Positions 9,165 to 18,185 of a stretch of DNA of 64,000 nucleotides are shown here, piece after piece. The translations under genes were made by a program, and so were the position numbers. The notes under the pieces were generated by a model. The model was not told the origin of the DNA and did no database searches. It worked only from the letters and a program-made list of their open reading frames with translations. Source of the stretch: Nakazawaea peltata (lineage: Eukaryota > Ascomycota > Pichiomycetes > Alaninales > Pachysolenaceae); the NCBI GenBank assembly GCA_001599355.1, contig BCGQ01000007.1, forward strand, positions 376,620-440,619, given 5' to 3'. Every line of letters starts with the position of its first letter. Within the stretch, counting starts at the first letter, position 1.

Positions 9165-10094
9165 ATGTCATTCCATACAGTTTCCGAGGACGTTGGTCCT
9201 GTAGAAACCATGATCAAATTAGGTGGTTCCAAATTGATTTTACCATTAATTAGTTTAGGGAACATACCTCAATTAAGCATTGATCTCCTGATTGAGAACT
9301 TGAATTGTGTAAAAGTTGCTCGCTTGGATTCTTCATTATTATACCCATTTGTCTGTCCTGAAGAACATTCTAAAGATGAGGCTGATGCTAGTGGGATCTC
9401 CACCCTGTTGGAAGTTTACTATGATGAACTGTTGAATATCACAATTTTACAACAAAGATCACCAATTTTAAGTGGATTCAAACAAGAATTTTTCACCTCT
9501 GTGATCTTACCATTCATCTGGAGTATGGAATTCAAATCTGTCATCATTTTGGACTCGGTATGTCCAGAATCACCCCTGTCCTTGAATACTATATTACACT
9601 ACACAAATGGAGAAATTGCAGGTCAAAGTTTAGTGAAGAATTTTGGAGAGTTGTCCACAGAAAGCCAAACAAAGAAAACACCTCAGGTGTCTTATTTGCC
9701 AATTGAGAAGAACCCATCCAAGTTTTTAACTTCTCTTGCCAATCTCATCAGTTCAGAGCCTCAACAAAATATCCAACAATCCAAATCTCAAGTCAACTTG
9801 TATAAAGAATTGAAAGAGAAATACCCTAACTCTCTTCCATTATCACGCGAGGGATCAACAGTTTCCGTGAATACCAAGTCCCAGTATAGTTGTGAAGTCT
9901 CAATTCTTACAATGCAGAGCTATGAAGGCCACTCCAACACTACTGATCTGGAATTATTGACTCGTGAATTATTCAGATTAGTCGATACAGAGCTGACTAC
10001 ATCACCTGACCTGCCAATAGTGCATCCCGCTAGTTGGCTGGGACTTTATGGCTCAAGACTGTTACCTTTAGGTCTCGATGGGTTGTACTCTTAA
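9165..10094 (+). CDS. ADD66: Proteasome assembly chaperone 2 (Pba2/Add66)
   Basis: The partner of Pba1 in the heterodimer that guides 20S alpha-ring assembly and caps immature proteasomes. The PAC2-family start is seen at about residues 17-45: a hydrophobic strand, GNIPQLSIDLLI, then a strand leading to the second core segment. The second half is a Rossmann-like core (LPFIWSMEFKSVIILDS) followed by a longer, less conserved C-terminus. At 309 residues it is slightly longer than the S. cerevisiae protein. EMC3 follows on the same strand 188 bases downstream. Confidence 0.85.
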   Translation: MSFHTVSEDVGPVETMIKLGGSKLILPLISLGNIPQLSIDLLIENLNCVKVARLDSSLLYPFVCPEEHSKDEADASGISTLLEVYYDELLNITILQQRSPILSGFKQEFFTSVILPFIWSMEFKSVIILDSVCPESPLSLNTILHYTNGEIAGQSLVKNFGELSTESQTKKTPQVSYLPIEKNPSKFLTSLANLISSEPQQNIQQSKSQVNLYKELKEKYPNSLPLSREGSTVSVNTKSQYSCEVSILTMQSYEGHSNTTDLELLTRELFRLVDTELTTSPDLPIVHPASWLGLYGSRLLPLGLDGLYS

Positions 10095-10135
10095 ACTGAA
10101 ATGAGAGCAAGTAAGGCACGGACTCGAGTGCAAGA

Positions 10136-10210
10136 GATCTCTTTCCTTGGGCCCCCCAGGCGCTAGGCGGAGCGCAGGCGGTGACTTCCCCTGCGCGCCT
10201 CCCGCCTAAA
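10136..10210. repeat. GC-rich imperfect hairpin with an A-run at its 3' side
   Basis: In an otherwise AT-rich genome, about 65 bases between ADD66 and EMC3 are very GC-rich. AGGCGGAGCGCAGG pairs imperfectly with CCTGCGCGCC and TCCCGCCT across a roughly 10-base loop, and the block ends in a run of nine A. It looks like a structured 3' UTR element or a small retroposed RNA. No family is recognised and no clear target-site duplication is seen. Confidence 0.4.
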
Positions 10211-10282
10211 AAAAAATCAATCTCGTATACATAATGAAAATACATGACGATACTTTTTAATCATTGAACCTGTACACTAAAC

Positions 10283-11146
10283 ATGTCAATTAACAGTGGT
10301 ATGGTGCCCGAGTTAACTCTCGACCCTCAGTTCAGGTACTGGGTTTTACTCCCAATATCTCTTCTGATGGTTTTAGCCGGTGTTTTAAGGATCTATGTCA
10401 CCAGATATTTCCTGATTTCTCGGTCCAAAACGACGACACTCCTGAAGCTTCAGGAAGAGTAAGTTATAATGTTCAGCTGTTGTTGAGCTGTTGGTCAATG
10501 AGCGTTTTTACATACGATACTAACTCCTAATAGATGTCAATTACAAAGATCGGTGAATTTCAGACGTCATCTGTTTGTACTCCCTGAGGATGGTCAACTG
10601 TTTCAAATGAGACAGACTCGTCTTGTTAGTGACTTTTCCACTTTGAAATACCTTCATAGTAAGAAGGTAGCAGTAGATGGAGAACCTGAGATGCCGGATC
10701 CACAGCAAATGACCGACCAATTGTTTGAATTATTCAAATCCAACCTAATGAATTATATCCCACAAACTCTGACAATGTGGTGGATCAATCATTTCTTTGC
10801 AGGACTCGTCATTATGAAATTACCCTTCCCATTGACTCATCAATTCAAAGGTATGTTACAAAATGGTGTCAGAACCCCTGATCTTGATGCCAGATGGGTT
10901 AGTGCCATTTCTTGGTTTTTTGTTAATTTCTTGGGATTAAGATCTATATATTTTTTGTTATTGGACTCTGATGAAGACGTTACAAGCCAACTGAATATCC
11001 AGGACCAAATGATGCCTAAAATTGGTGCCCAGCAGGCCCAAATGCTCGATAAAGTATTTAAACAAGAGCTGGAGAATTTACAAATACTCCCTTTCAAAAG
11101 CTGTCTTCAAGGAATTGAAGATAGAATCCTTGCATTATATTCTTGA
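10283..11146 (+). CDS. EMC3: ER membrane protein complex subunit 3, one intron
   Basis: A YidC/Oxa1-related core subunit of the EMC insertase, which inserts tail-anchored and multipass proteins at the ER. Exon 1 is 10283-10458 and exon 2 is 10534-11146 (262 residues). The intron has a GTAAGT donor, TACTAAC at 10518-10524 and an acceptor TAG only nine bases later. Exon 1 begins MSINSG then MVPELTLDPQ, the family start, followed by the first membrane helix and a charged cytosolic loop. Exon 2 has FFAGLVIMKLPFPLT and the DLDARWVSAISW segment with two further helices, typical of Emc3. An alternative ATG in frame at 10301 is also plausible. Without the intron the N-terminal helix is lost. Confidence 0.93.
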
Positions 11147-13179
11147 GATATCAGAAATTTACGACATAATTCATTACTCTACTTATTTACACCTCGTATA
11201 AGATCCCCCCTAAATTGTAGTCCCTAATTGTAAATCCCTAATTGAAATGTGAACCCTTGATCTTAACGCACGACCCCATCACTAAAAATATTACCCGGCC
11301 TTCATCTCCCTACTGTAGCAAAAATTTTCTACTATAAAAAAATTTTCCACCACAAGCTAACGCTTTCATAAGTCCTTTTTAAAATAACGCAAAATACATC
11401 AGGACAAATCCTACAGAGGGGGGTTTCTCTTTCGTATGCACTGTAATCCATGTAACTTTCATACCGTATGACCCTTTGTACGTGAGACACACTTCATTTG
11501 GCTGGTTTGGTGGGAGGGTTGAAGCATCTTGTTCGAGGTTAGTCCTTTTACGGATAGACCCATGACCATCAAGGTACAGATACATTAAAAATTCTTGCCC
11601 TACTGGCTAATAGTGAGTCTCATTAGAAGAAGAGTTGCTCTACATGTACGGTTTGGGTCGATGGGTTTATATCGGTGGATGGGATTAGAGGAGTCTCCTT
11701 TTGGCCGTCTATGAGAGATCAAACTTTATTTACCGATCTTGGGTGCAGTACCCCATCCTGGTAGCTTTTGCTATCTTAAGAGATTTCCTTTGTGAGCTCG
11801 TATGGGGGGTAGTGCAATGATTGGGAGAACATATTTTTGTAGCTTGTATTTACTGATATCTGTTTTGGGGCAACAACCTCATCTCTTTTCGTAATCTCTC
11901 TTTGTCTAAGAGCTGAGGTTTGACTCACTGTTTACTATTTTCCTTATAAGAGCACGAGTTGTTATCTACTAGTATCGTGTTTCTCACATTGTCTGACAGT
12001 ATCTTGTTTAGGAACAGCCATTTTTCGCGACGGCTGGCTCTTTGTTTACATCTTCCCGAGGCTGGATTGCTTAGGGAAAGTTTCGCGCTTTACAAACTAC
12101 TCGAGGCCTCCTTTTTCAGTTACCTTTGTCTCTTATTGTGTTTTTTGTTACAATTTCTTGTCTCTCCTCTTTGTACTCTTTTTTACGTTTTGGGAGCTGT
12201 TTTTACAAGTAGTCTGATGACTGGGAGCTAAACTGGCGGAACCAGACTAATTTGATAAGAGTCAGACCAAAAAAAAACTTGAGCAGACTTTTTTTCTGTT
12301 GCAAACATAGTTACCGTTAATCACAACTAAACAAGGAAAAAAGAGAGCAAAACGAGAGTCCTTTAGTTATGTTTTAACACCCTGTCGCACTACTTTGGAA
12401 AGAATTTTTCATCCCCTCTATTTTATCAGGTGGGTCACTGCCCTCGCCGTAGCCTCTGAACCGGTATTCTTTGTTTTAGTGTACCCTACATGCACCTTCT
12501 CTGCGCCGCAAAGCACAAAAAACAATAGGCACAGCAACTGAGAGGGGAGAGAACCTGAGAGAAGGAAGGAGAAAATCTTTTTTGCATCCATTTGGTGGTT
12601 GACAACCGGGGGTCATTAGGGCTGACAAATAGGGAGATAAATGCGAAATTCCAGTTGAAAGCACTGGAAAAAAAGAGGTCGTACTTCAAGGAGAGACATG
12701 ATTTCATGTTTGACAGCCATTCACTGAAATTATCCTGTTACCATTCCAAAAAGGATTGTAAGACACCCGAAAATGGCGAAAATTGTCTCAGAAGGTTGTG
12801 CGGAGTGAAAAAACAGAAAAATATGCACAAATATGTACATATTTACATTAAAATCCTGTACCCTCTTTGGATGTACAGACAATTAAAGTTCAAATTTCGT
12901 TTTATTTAGTCCTTTTTAGGTAAGGAGATTCACTCTTTGTTGCCCTTGGCTTCCATATTCAGTGCACCAGGATGGAAAAAGTTAGCTGAGTGAACCGGAA
13001 TGTTTCACTGGAGGCAACAATACTAGCAAAATAAGTCAAGGAGCGTCATTGCAGCTAAAAATAGATCCGGTGCTAAAATTTATATAAAAACCCCCCATAT
13101 CTCCTCCCCATCCTTGTTACCAATTGTAATTCTCTAAACTTCATCCGTTTAATATTTTCACTCGCTAATACTTATTACA
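11147..13179. other. Two-kilobase region with no recognisable gene
   Basis: This is the longest gene-free stretch in the window. It lies between the EMC3 3' end and the SED1-like gene, so its right part is presumably that gene's promoter. Open frames here either lack an ATG (11959-12231 starts with TTG) or have no protein-like composition. I looked for tRNA boxes and for U1, U2, U4, U5, U6, SRP and RNase P/MRP signatures and saw none. A non-coding RNA remains possible. Confidence 0.5.
13081..13100 (+). promoter_or_regulatory. TATA box of the SED1-like gene
   Basis: TATATAAAAA at 13081-13090 is followed at once by a C6 run (an AC4-type stress-element core). The ATG is about 90 bases downstream. 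This fits a strongly expressed, stress-regulated wall-protein promoter. Confidence 0.5.
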
Positions 13180-13590
13180 ATGTTCAAGACACTTTTGCTT
13201 ACCCTGGCTGTTGCTTTACAAGCTGCTACTGCTGCCTACTCTAACGAGACCGTCACCACCAGCACTTACTACAGCACTTACACCCTGTACACCACCTACT
13301 GTCCAGGTCCAACCACCATCGTCACCAACGATGCTACCTACATTGTCACTGCTGCCACTACCTTGACCATCACTGACTGCCCATGTACCGTTCTGTACAC
13401 CACCACTTGTCCAATCTCCTCGTCTACCTCTACCCTTCTGGCCGAGGCTAAGACTCCATCTTCCACCTCCACTCTTGCTGCTGCTGCCACCTCCACCACC
13501 CTTGCTACGGTTGCTGAAGGTGCTGCTGCTGCCAACGGTGTTCAATACCTGGTTGCTGCTGCCGCTTTGGGTCTGGCTTACTTGATCTAA
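13180..13590 (+). CDS. GPI-anchored cell-wall glycoprotein, Sed1/Spi1-like
   Basis: A small structural wall mannoprotein of 136 residues. It has a signal peptide (about 1-18, hydrophobic and Ala-rich), then a Thr/Tyr-rich segment with paired cysteines: TTYCPGPTTIV followed by TLTITDCPCT. That is the Sed1/Spi1-type wall repeat. A short Ser/Thr/Ala stretch follows, and the protein ends in a small-residue GPI site (about AAAANG) plus a hydrophobic tail. With CTG read as Ala, the tail becomes even richer in Ala (YAVAAAALGAAYLI). Codon use (GTC, ACC, TCC) is that of a highly expressed gene. It sits alone behind a long promoter. Confidence 0.88.
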   Translation: MFKTLLLTLAVALQAATAAYSNETVTTSTYYSTYTLYTTYCPGPTTIVTNDATYIVTAATTLTITDCPCTVLYTTTCPISSSTSTLLAEAKTPSSTSTLAAAATSTTLATVAEGAAAANGVQYLVAAAALGLAYLI

Positions 13591-13999
13591 GTGGATTAAC
13601 CGGATTTTTAATATAGATCTTTAATTTAAATTGGAGGTCTTATTACTGTGGTTATCATTTCTACTTGATTAGGTGATCTGTCGGCAAAGAAACTCCTCCA
13701 GGGATTCTTCTTTCCCCAGATCAGCCTCCTTTTATTCTACATTCGTGTTTTTCTCCTTTTGTTGATAAACTGCAATCGCTTGTTCCAGTTTCTACTTTCT
13801 GATTTTTATTATCTACAATTATATATATTTTATTATTCGGCAGGTAATGCTTACTGTTTGCCCTTTGGAATCTCAGTACTGTATCCATACCCCCCAGACT
13901 TTAATTTGATTCACTTCTTTCTAATTTAATAAAAAGCGGGTTTTCACCGATTCTACTGTAATCTCTTGACTTGCAAATTCTATAATTTATTACCTTTAT
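13591..13999. other. Convergent 3' region between the SED1-like gene and UBP3
   Basis: About 400 AT-rich bases holding the 3' ends of two converging genes. TATATATTTTATTATT at 13823-13838 and AATAAAAAG at about 13928 are typical yeast efficiency and positioning signals. No gene is seen. Confidence 0.5.
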
Positions 14000-15751
14000 T
14001 TAGCCCCTCTGATAAATCAAAAGGTAAGGTGTCTTGGAATCATCCTCATCCTGATCACAAACATTCTTTTTAGAAATACCCTCAATGTTACCGTCATCAA
14101 TACGTAACCATTCTCCACCGTGTGACACAACATCAGCCGTATAGTGACCCCCCTCAGCTGATATTCCGTGATGGTACACTACCCCGCTCAAATTATATTG
14201 GACATTGAGCACATCTTGAGAATGGAATTTTCGCGATTCGGGAGAAATCGACTCTGCAGGAATCTGTAACAAATCCGGGCATTTGATTTGTTTCCTGATT
14301 TTATTGATTTCAAAGACGTAGTCATTCGAATCCCCTCCCATTGTAAACGCAAATCTCTTTAAATGAACAATTAAAACGTTAGGGAGCCTGTCAATGAATG
14401 TTTGTTTCTTCAGTTTTACTTCATTCCCGTTATCTGATTTATATGGGATTAACTCTACGACACTGAATAATCTGAACAGATCTTCAAGTGTTGATACATC
14501 TGGAGAAGATATATCAAGTTGGACATGTTGGAAGGGATCCAAAGTGATAGATTTCTTAGGTTGACGAGGAATATCTAATACGGATCTGAATTGTCCTCCA
14601 AATAACATTGTAATTGGGGAAGGTTTTACTTCCACAGTACGTTTCAGAGCGATTCTGTTACGTTTTTTACCAGTTGCACCAACCTCTTGCCATCCATCAC
14701 CATCCAGAGCATTACCTGATCCGTTTCCATTCCCATATCCATAGCCAAAACCGTAGCCATAGCCATACTCATCTATAATATCATCTTCTTCGACGCTCCC
14801 GTTACCAGAAGAACTCAACCCCAACATATCCACGGCAGCCTTCAACATTCCAACCTTGTCTGCGTCAACTTTATCACAACACAGCTCCACCTCAAGCCTA
14901 TCCATCTTCAGAATAGCAGCGACAAACTCCTCATGCAACAGGTCCAACAAATAACCCAAAAACTCTTCCAGATCCTCCTGTTGTCCCCATTTCAAATGAG
15001 CAAATTTCAGATTACGTTGGATAGAACGGTAGAATTCATCAGGAGTGAAGGGATGCTTGGTGTTAGTTGAAAATGAAATCATGAATAGAAGTACCAGGTC
15101 TAATACAGGACTTTCTGAAGGGGCACCGGATAAATTCAGCACCGTTCTTTGTTGTATAGTTTTCAACAAGCCGTAAAAGCCAGGACAATGCATTAATATC
15201 TGTAACACAGAGTTCATGTAACAAATATTACCGGTGTTGATCAAACCTCTGGTATATGGAGGTGATAATGCGAACATATTCTTCTGTAAGTTGGAGGAGA
15301 ACATGATTTGAAGGGAAATGGATCCAAGAGAATCGTAGGATGGCAGTGGGGCCATAATAGGAGGCATGGATGGGACACTAGGTGGTGGAGAAACAGACTC
15401 AGTATTTGGTTGAGTAGATCCCTCCGACTCGTCAAAGGTGTCCGAGTTCGAGTCTGAGTCTGAGTCGGATTCTGAGTCTGACTCAAAATCAGGTACTTTC
15501 CGAGCCATAGCACTCCATGTCATCGACTTTTGTTGTGGTGTCTCCACAGCATATTTCTTTCCTTTATCTGCTACCTTATGTTCCTCGCCTTCATGTGAAT
15601 AACCCAACAGATACAGCACTTGACGATGCTGGTCGAAACCTATGCCATCTAAATTGTTAAATAATAATCCCTCAGATCGTGAGTCCAAATATTCGTTATA
15701 CAGATCGATTCGCAGCACATCATGCGAGTCTAATATGAGCCTATCTGGCAT
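14000..15751 (-). CDS. UBP3: Ubiquitin-specific protease Ubp3 (USP10 family)
   Basis: A cysteine deubiquitinase that acts with Bre5 on COPII/COPI proteins, ribophagy substrates and Pol II. Catalytic elements are present: the Cys box GLINTGNICYMNS with Cys177, the QQED-x-EEF box (about 258-264, CTG at 261 giving the usual Ala), and the His box GGHYTADV with His536 followed by RIDDGN. The N-terminus is a Ser/Asp/Glu-rich disordered segment (about 88-115) and a Pro-rich stretch. An insertion with a Gly/Tyr repeat (about 325-350) lies between the boxes. At 583 residues it is shorter than S. cerevisiae Ubp3 because the N-terminal region is reduced. Confidence 0.9.
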   Translation of the reverse strand: MPDRLILDSHDVLRIDLYNEYLDSRSEGLLFNNLDGIGFDQHRQVLYLLGYSHEGEEHKVADKGKKYAVETPQQKSMTWSAMARKVPDFESDSESDSDSDSNSDTFDESEGSTQPNTESVSPPPSVPSMPPIMAPLPSYDSLGSISLQIMFSSNLQKNMFALSPPYTRGLINTGNICYMNSVLQILMHCPGFYGLLKTIQQRTVLNLSGAPSESPVLDLVLLFMISFSTNTKHPFTPDEFYRSIQRNLKFAHLKWGQQEDLEEFLGYLLDLLHEEFVAAILKMDRLEVELCCDKVDADKVGMLKAAVDMLGLSSSGNGSVEEDDIIDEYGYGYGFGYGYGNGNGSGNALDGDGWQEVGATGKKRNRIALKRTVEVKPSPITMLFGGQFRSVLDIPRQPKKSITLDPFQHVQLDISSPDVSTLEDLFRLFSVVELIPYKSDNGNEVKLKKQTFIDRLPNVLIVHLKRFAFTMGGDSNDYVFEINKIRKQIKCPDLLQIPAESISPESRKFHSQDVLNVQYNLSGVVYHHGISAEGGHYTADVVSHGGEWLRIDDGNIEGISKKNVCDQDEDDSKTPYLLIYQRG

Positions 15752-15992
15752 TTTTATGCTTATGTTAGTTGACTGATACTCCTATATACAATGCGAGTTT
15801 AGTTTAGTCTCTAACAATCCACGTTGACTCGCAACACACAACTTGTCTCAGCCTATCGCCTTCGTATCTCTTCCGAAAAAACTTCAGCGGATTTTCGATT
15901 GTTCAGTGAGCCCGCACGAGACCAGCCAAAAAGTGTGAGAGAAAGACTGGGGATATTGAGGCCTAAAGACATGACTGGAAAAAAGGTCAAAT

Positions 15993-16490
15993 TCAGGCGA
16001 GTGACCGAGAGATAACAGACGCTATAAGATCACACCATTCGGCTACATCCCCGACTTTTGTCACCTCCACAAGTCCTTCAAACCTTCCACTGGTCTCATT
16101 TGAAATCCAGAGCAAATAACAAAGAAGATGCGCACAAATAGAGGTGAGGTCAATAAGGGCAAGGGAAGAAGGGGCTCCAAGGGAGGGCGATCCGGTCCGT
16201 ACCAATTGACCACATTGACAATTCCAATTCTCAATATCCACTATATAGATTGTATGATCATCTTTATCTTCCACGTATGCTTTTTTTTCAACTTGTTCTC
16301 CCACATTGTCTCCCCTCTGTAGTACCATAATATTAAGCGCTCTGGATTCCAATAAATAGCTCAGCTTCGTCAAGACAGCTCCAGGATACAATTTCAAAAG
16401 CTTATTTATGGCTTCTTTGCTATTCAACTCATTGTCAAGATCTTTAAAGGCATCCAATGCTGTTTGGTTAAGTATATCTATGATATCCAT
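15993..16490 (-). CDS. SHU2: SWIM zinc-finger protein, Shu2/Sws1-like
   Basis: A likely Shu-complex subunit that helps Rad51 filament assembly in error-free repair. The core feature is a SWIM motif C-x-C-x(n)-C-x-H: Cys91, Cys93, Cys119 and His121, preceded by a hydrophobic strand (IYIVDIENWN) and followed by a helix, in the same order as Sws1/ZSWIM7. The N-terminal half is an alpha-helical segment. The length of 165 residues lies between human ZSWIM7 and yeast Shu2. The assignment rests on the motif and overall size; another SWIM protein is possible. Confidence 0.72.
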   Translation of the reverse strand: MDIIDILNQTALDAFKDLDNELNSKEAINKLLKLYPGAVLTKLSYLLESRALNIMVLQRGDNVGEQVEKKAYVEDKDDHTIYIVDIENWNCQCGQLVRTGSPSLGAPSSLALIDLTSICAHLLCYLLWISNETSGRFEGLVEVTKVGDVAEWCDLIASVISRSLA

Positions 16491-16563
16491 GGCTTCTGAT
16501 CAGCTCATCTAACTGCTACCTTCTAAACTACATCGCGCTATATAAAAAGGTAGGACGCGCGCA

Positions 16564-16672
16564 TGAATACTTAATATAGAAATTACTATTTAAGGAGATA
16601 TTATCCTCTGTCTATGTGAATACCTAATACAGAAATCACCATTTATGGTAATAATATTCTTCCTCTATATAC
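16564..16672. repeat. Diverged tandem duplication, about 53-bp unit
   Basis: Two adjacent copies start TGAATACYTAATA at 16564 and 16617 and stay alignable through ACAGAAATYACYATTTA and CCTCT. They lie between the SHU2-like start and the aminotransferase 3' end. Confidence 0.5.
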
Positions 16673-16674
16673 TT

Positions 16675-17985
16675 CTATTTAGTCATCTCTTCACAAACAG
16701 ATGCCCAGATTTCCAAACCTTGCTTGATTTTGTCTTGAGTTAAGCTGGAAATCGATAATCTGACACTAGAAGAGCCCCAAGATCTCAGGTCTCCGCTCAC
16801 CTCAAACTCATCTCCACTAGCCAAGATGACACCCTTCTCAGCACACTTTGAACACATTTGATGAGCATCGAATCCCAGTGGTAAAGTCACCCAGAGGAAA
16901 TAACCACCATCACCACCACATACAGAAGTTCCTGATGGCAATTTCTCGGCAATCAATTTCTTTATCAATTGAGCTCTAGCTGAATACTCATCATTGAAAT
17001 CCTTGATGATCTTATCGATCAGTCCAGTCTTGAGAATGTCCTCAACAATGGAGATATTCAATTGAGAAGGAGTACCTCCACTCTTGTTAGCACCTCCTTG
17101 ACTCAATTGGAACAGCAACTTCTCATTTACGGATTCTTGCCATCCAGTTCTAAGTCCTGGGCAAATCAATTTCGAGAAGGTACCATTAGAAACAGTGTTT
17201 CCATATTCAGTAGTACCTGGCAACAGTCTGTCGATCAGGGTCAATCTAGGAACAGGAACTTCATTCCCTGTATAATCCAATAAGTCGTACACATCATCAG
17301 AGAGAATCAACATATCGTACTTACGAGCGATTTTGACCAATCTCACACGACTTTCATAGTTAAGTAATCCACCTTTAGGATTACTGAAAGTTGGGATCAA
17401 GTAAATCACATATTTGTATACTTTCTTCTGAACTCTCAGAGGATCTGAGATATGCTCAATAGTCTGTGGTTCGGCACCATATTTAGCCTCAGATTCCTCC
17501 AATTGTCTCTCCAATTCATCAAGGTCAATTTGTCCATCGTCTTTCTCCAAGATACCAGCCAACTTACCTTCTCCACCAAACCCGGCATCGATGAAAGCAC
17601 CATTGATCAAGTAATAAGTCGGAGTGACAATGAACAGTTTACGAGTATAATTGTTATGAGGAGATGAGCACTGCAGTAAACAGTTCATGATACCATAACT
17701 AGCACCACCAGTAAGATTCAAATGATCTGGCTCAGTTTGCATAGCTTTCTTTTCAGGGTCAGAATCAAGATGGAATGTCCTGTTGATCCAAGCCAGAATC
17801 TCTTTCCTGGTGTCCAAGTTTCCTGGATCAGTTCCATATTGCATTGGAGATCTGTTATCAGGATCTCCCTCATACTTATCTGGGTTCAGATGGATCTCTG
17901 TTAAGACATTCTTTGACAGCTCGAGAATAGCCTGAGTTGGGATCAAACTGTTAGTTGGATGTCCTCTGAAGAAATTTATAGCCAT
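16675..17985 (-). CDS. PLP-dependent class I aminotransferase, YER152C-like
   Basis: A fold-type I aminotransferase resembling S. cerevisiae YER152C (annotated as a 2-aminoadipate transaminase; substrate not established here). Visible features: LTGGASYGIMN (PLP phosphate binding, about 91-101), PTYYLIN, PTFSNPKG (substrate and ring contacts around N202), SDDVYD (229-234, the Asp to the PLP nitrogen), the Schiff-base lysine in GTFSKLICPGLRTGW (K272), and a C-terminal arginine in SVRLSISS. The length of 436 residues is normal. It probably acts in the cytosol, as no targeting sequence is seen. Confidence 0.85.
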   Translation of the reverse strand: MAINFFRGHPTNSLIPTQAILELSKNVLTEIHLNPDKYEGDPDNRSPMQYGTDPGNLDTRKEILAWINRTFHLDSDPEKKAMQTEPDHLNLTGGASYGIMNCLLQCSSPHNNYTRKLFIVTPTYYLINGAFIDAGFGGEGKLAGILEKDDGQIDLDELERQLEESEAKYGAEPQTIEHISDPLRVQKKVYKYVIYLIPTFSNPKGGLLNYESRVRLVKIARKYDMLILSDDVYDLLDYTGNEVPVPRLTLIDRLLPGTTEYGNTVSNGTFSKLICPGLRTGWQESVNEKLLFQLSQGGANKSGGTPSQLNISIVEDILKTGLIDKIIKDFNDEYSARAQLIKKLIAEKLPSGTSVCGGDGGYFLWVTLPLGFDAHQMCSKCAEKGVILASGDEFEVSGDLRSWGSSSVRLSISSLTQDKIKQGLEIWASVCEEMTK

Positions 17986-18185
17986 TCTTGTTCCCTCTAC
18001 TTTAACTGTCTCTATATCCTATATGTCTATATCTGTCCTTATCTTATCTATTTATCCTCCAACTGAGAAGCCCGTTGAAAAAAAAAAGCCACAGTGCGCC
18101 CGGCAGCTCGCCCATGCCGCTTCCGGCGATTATAAGCGAAAACGGAGGGTCGTGCAGTTGGGCCTCATTTTTCACGCAGCTGGGG

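Noticed and set aside
11959-12231. 90-codon hydrophobic frame on the + strand
   Set aside because: It begins with TTG, has no ATG near its start, no conserved motif and no promoter signal distinct from the neighbourhood.
13216-13545. 109-codon Gly/Ser-rich minus-strand frame
   Set aside because: Antisense to the Thr/Ala-rich SED1-like gene, which has a signal peptide, wall repeats and a GPI tail.
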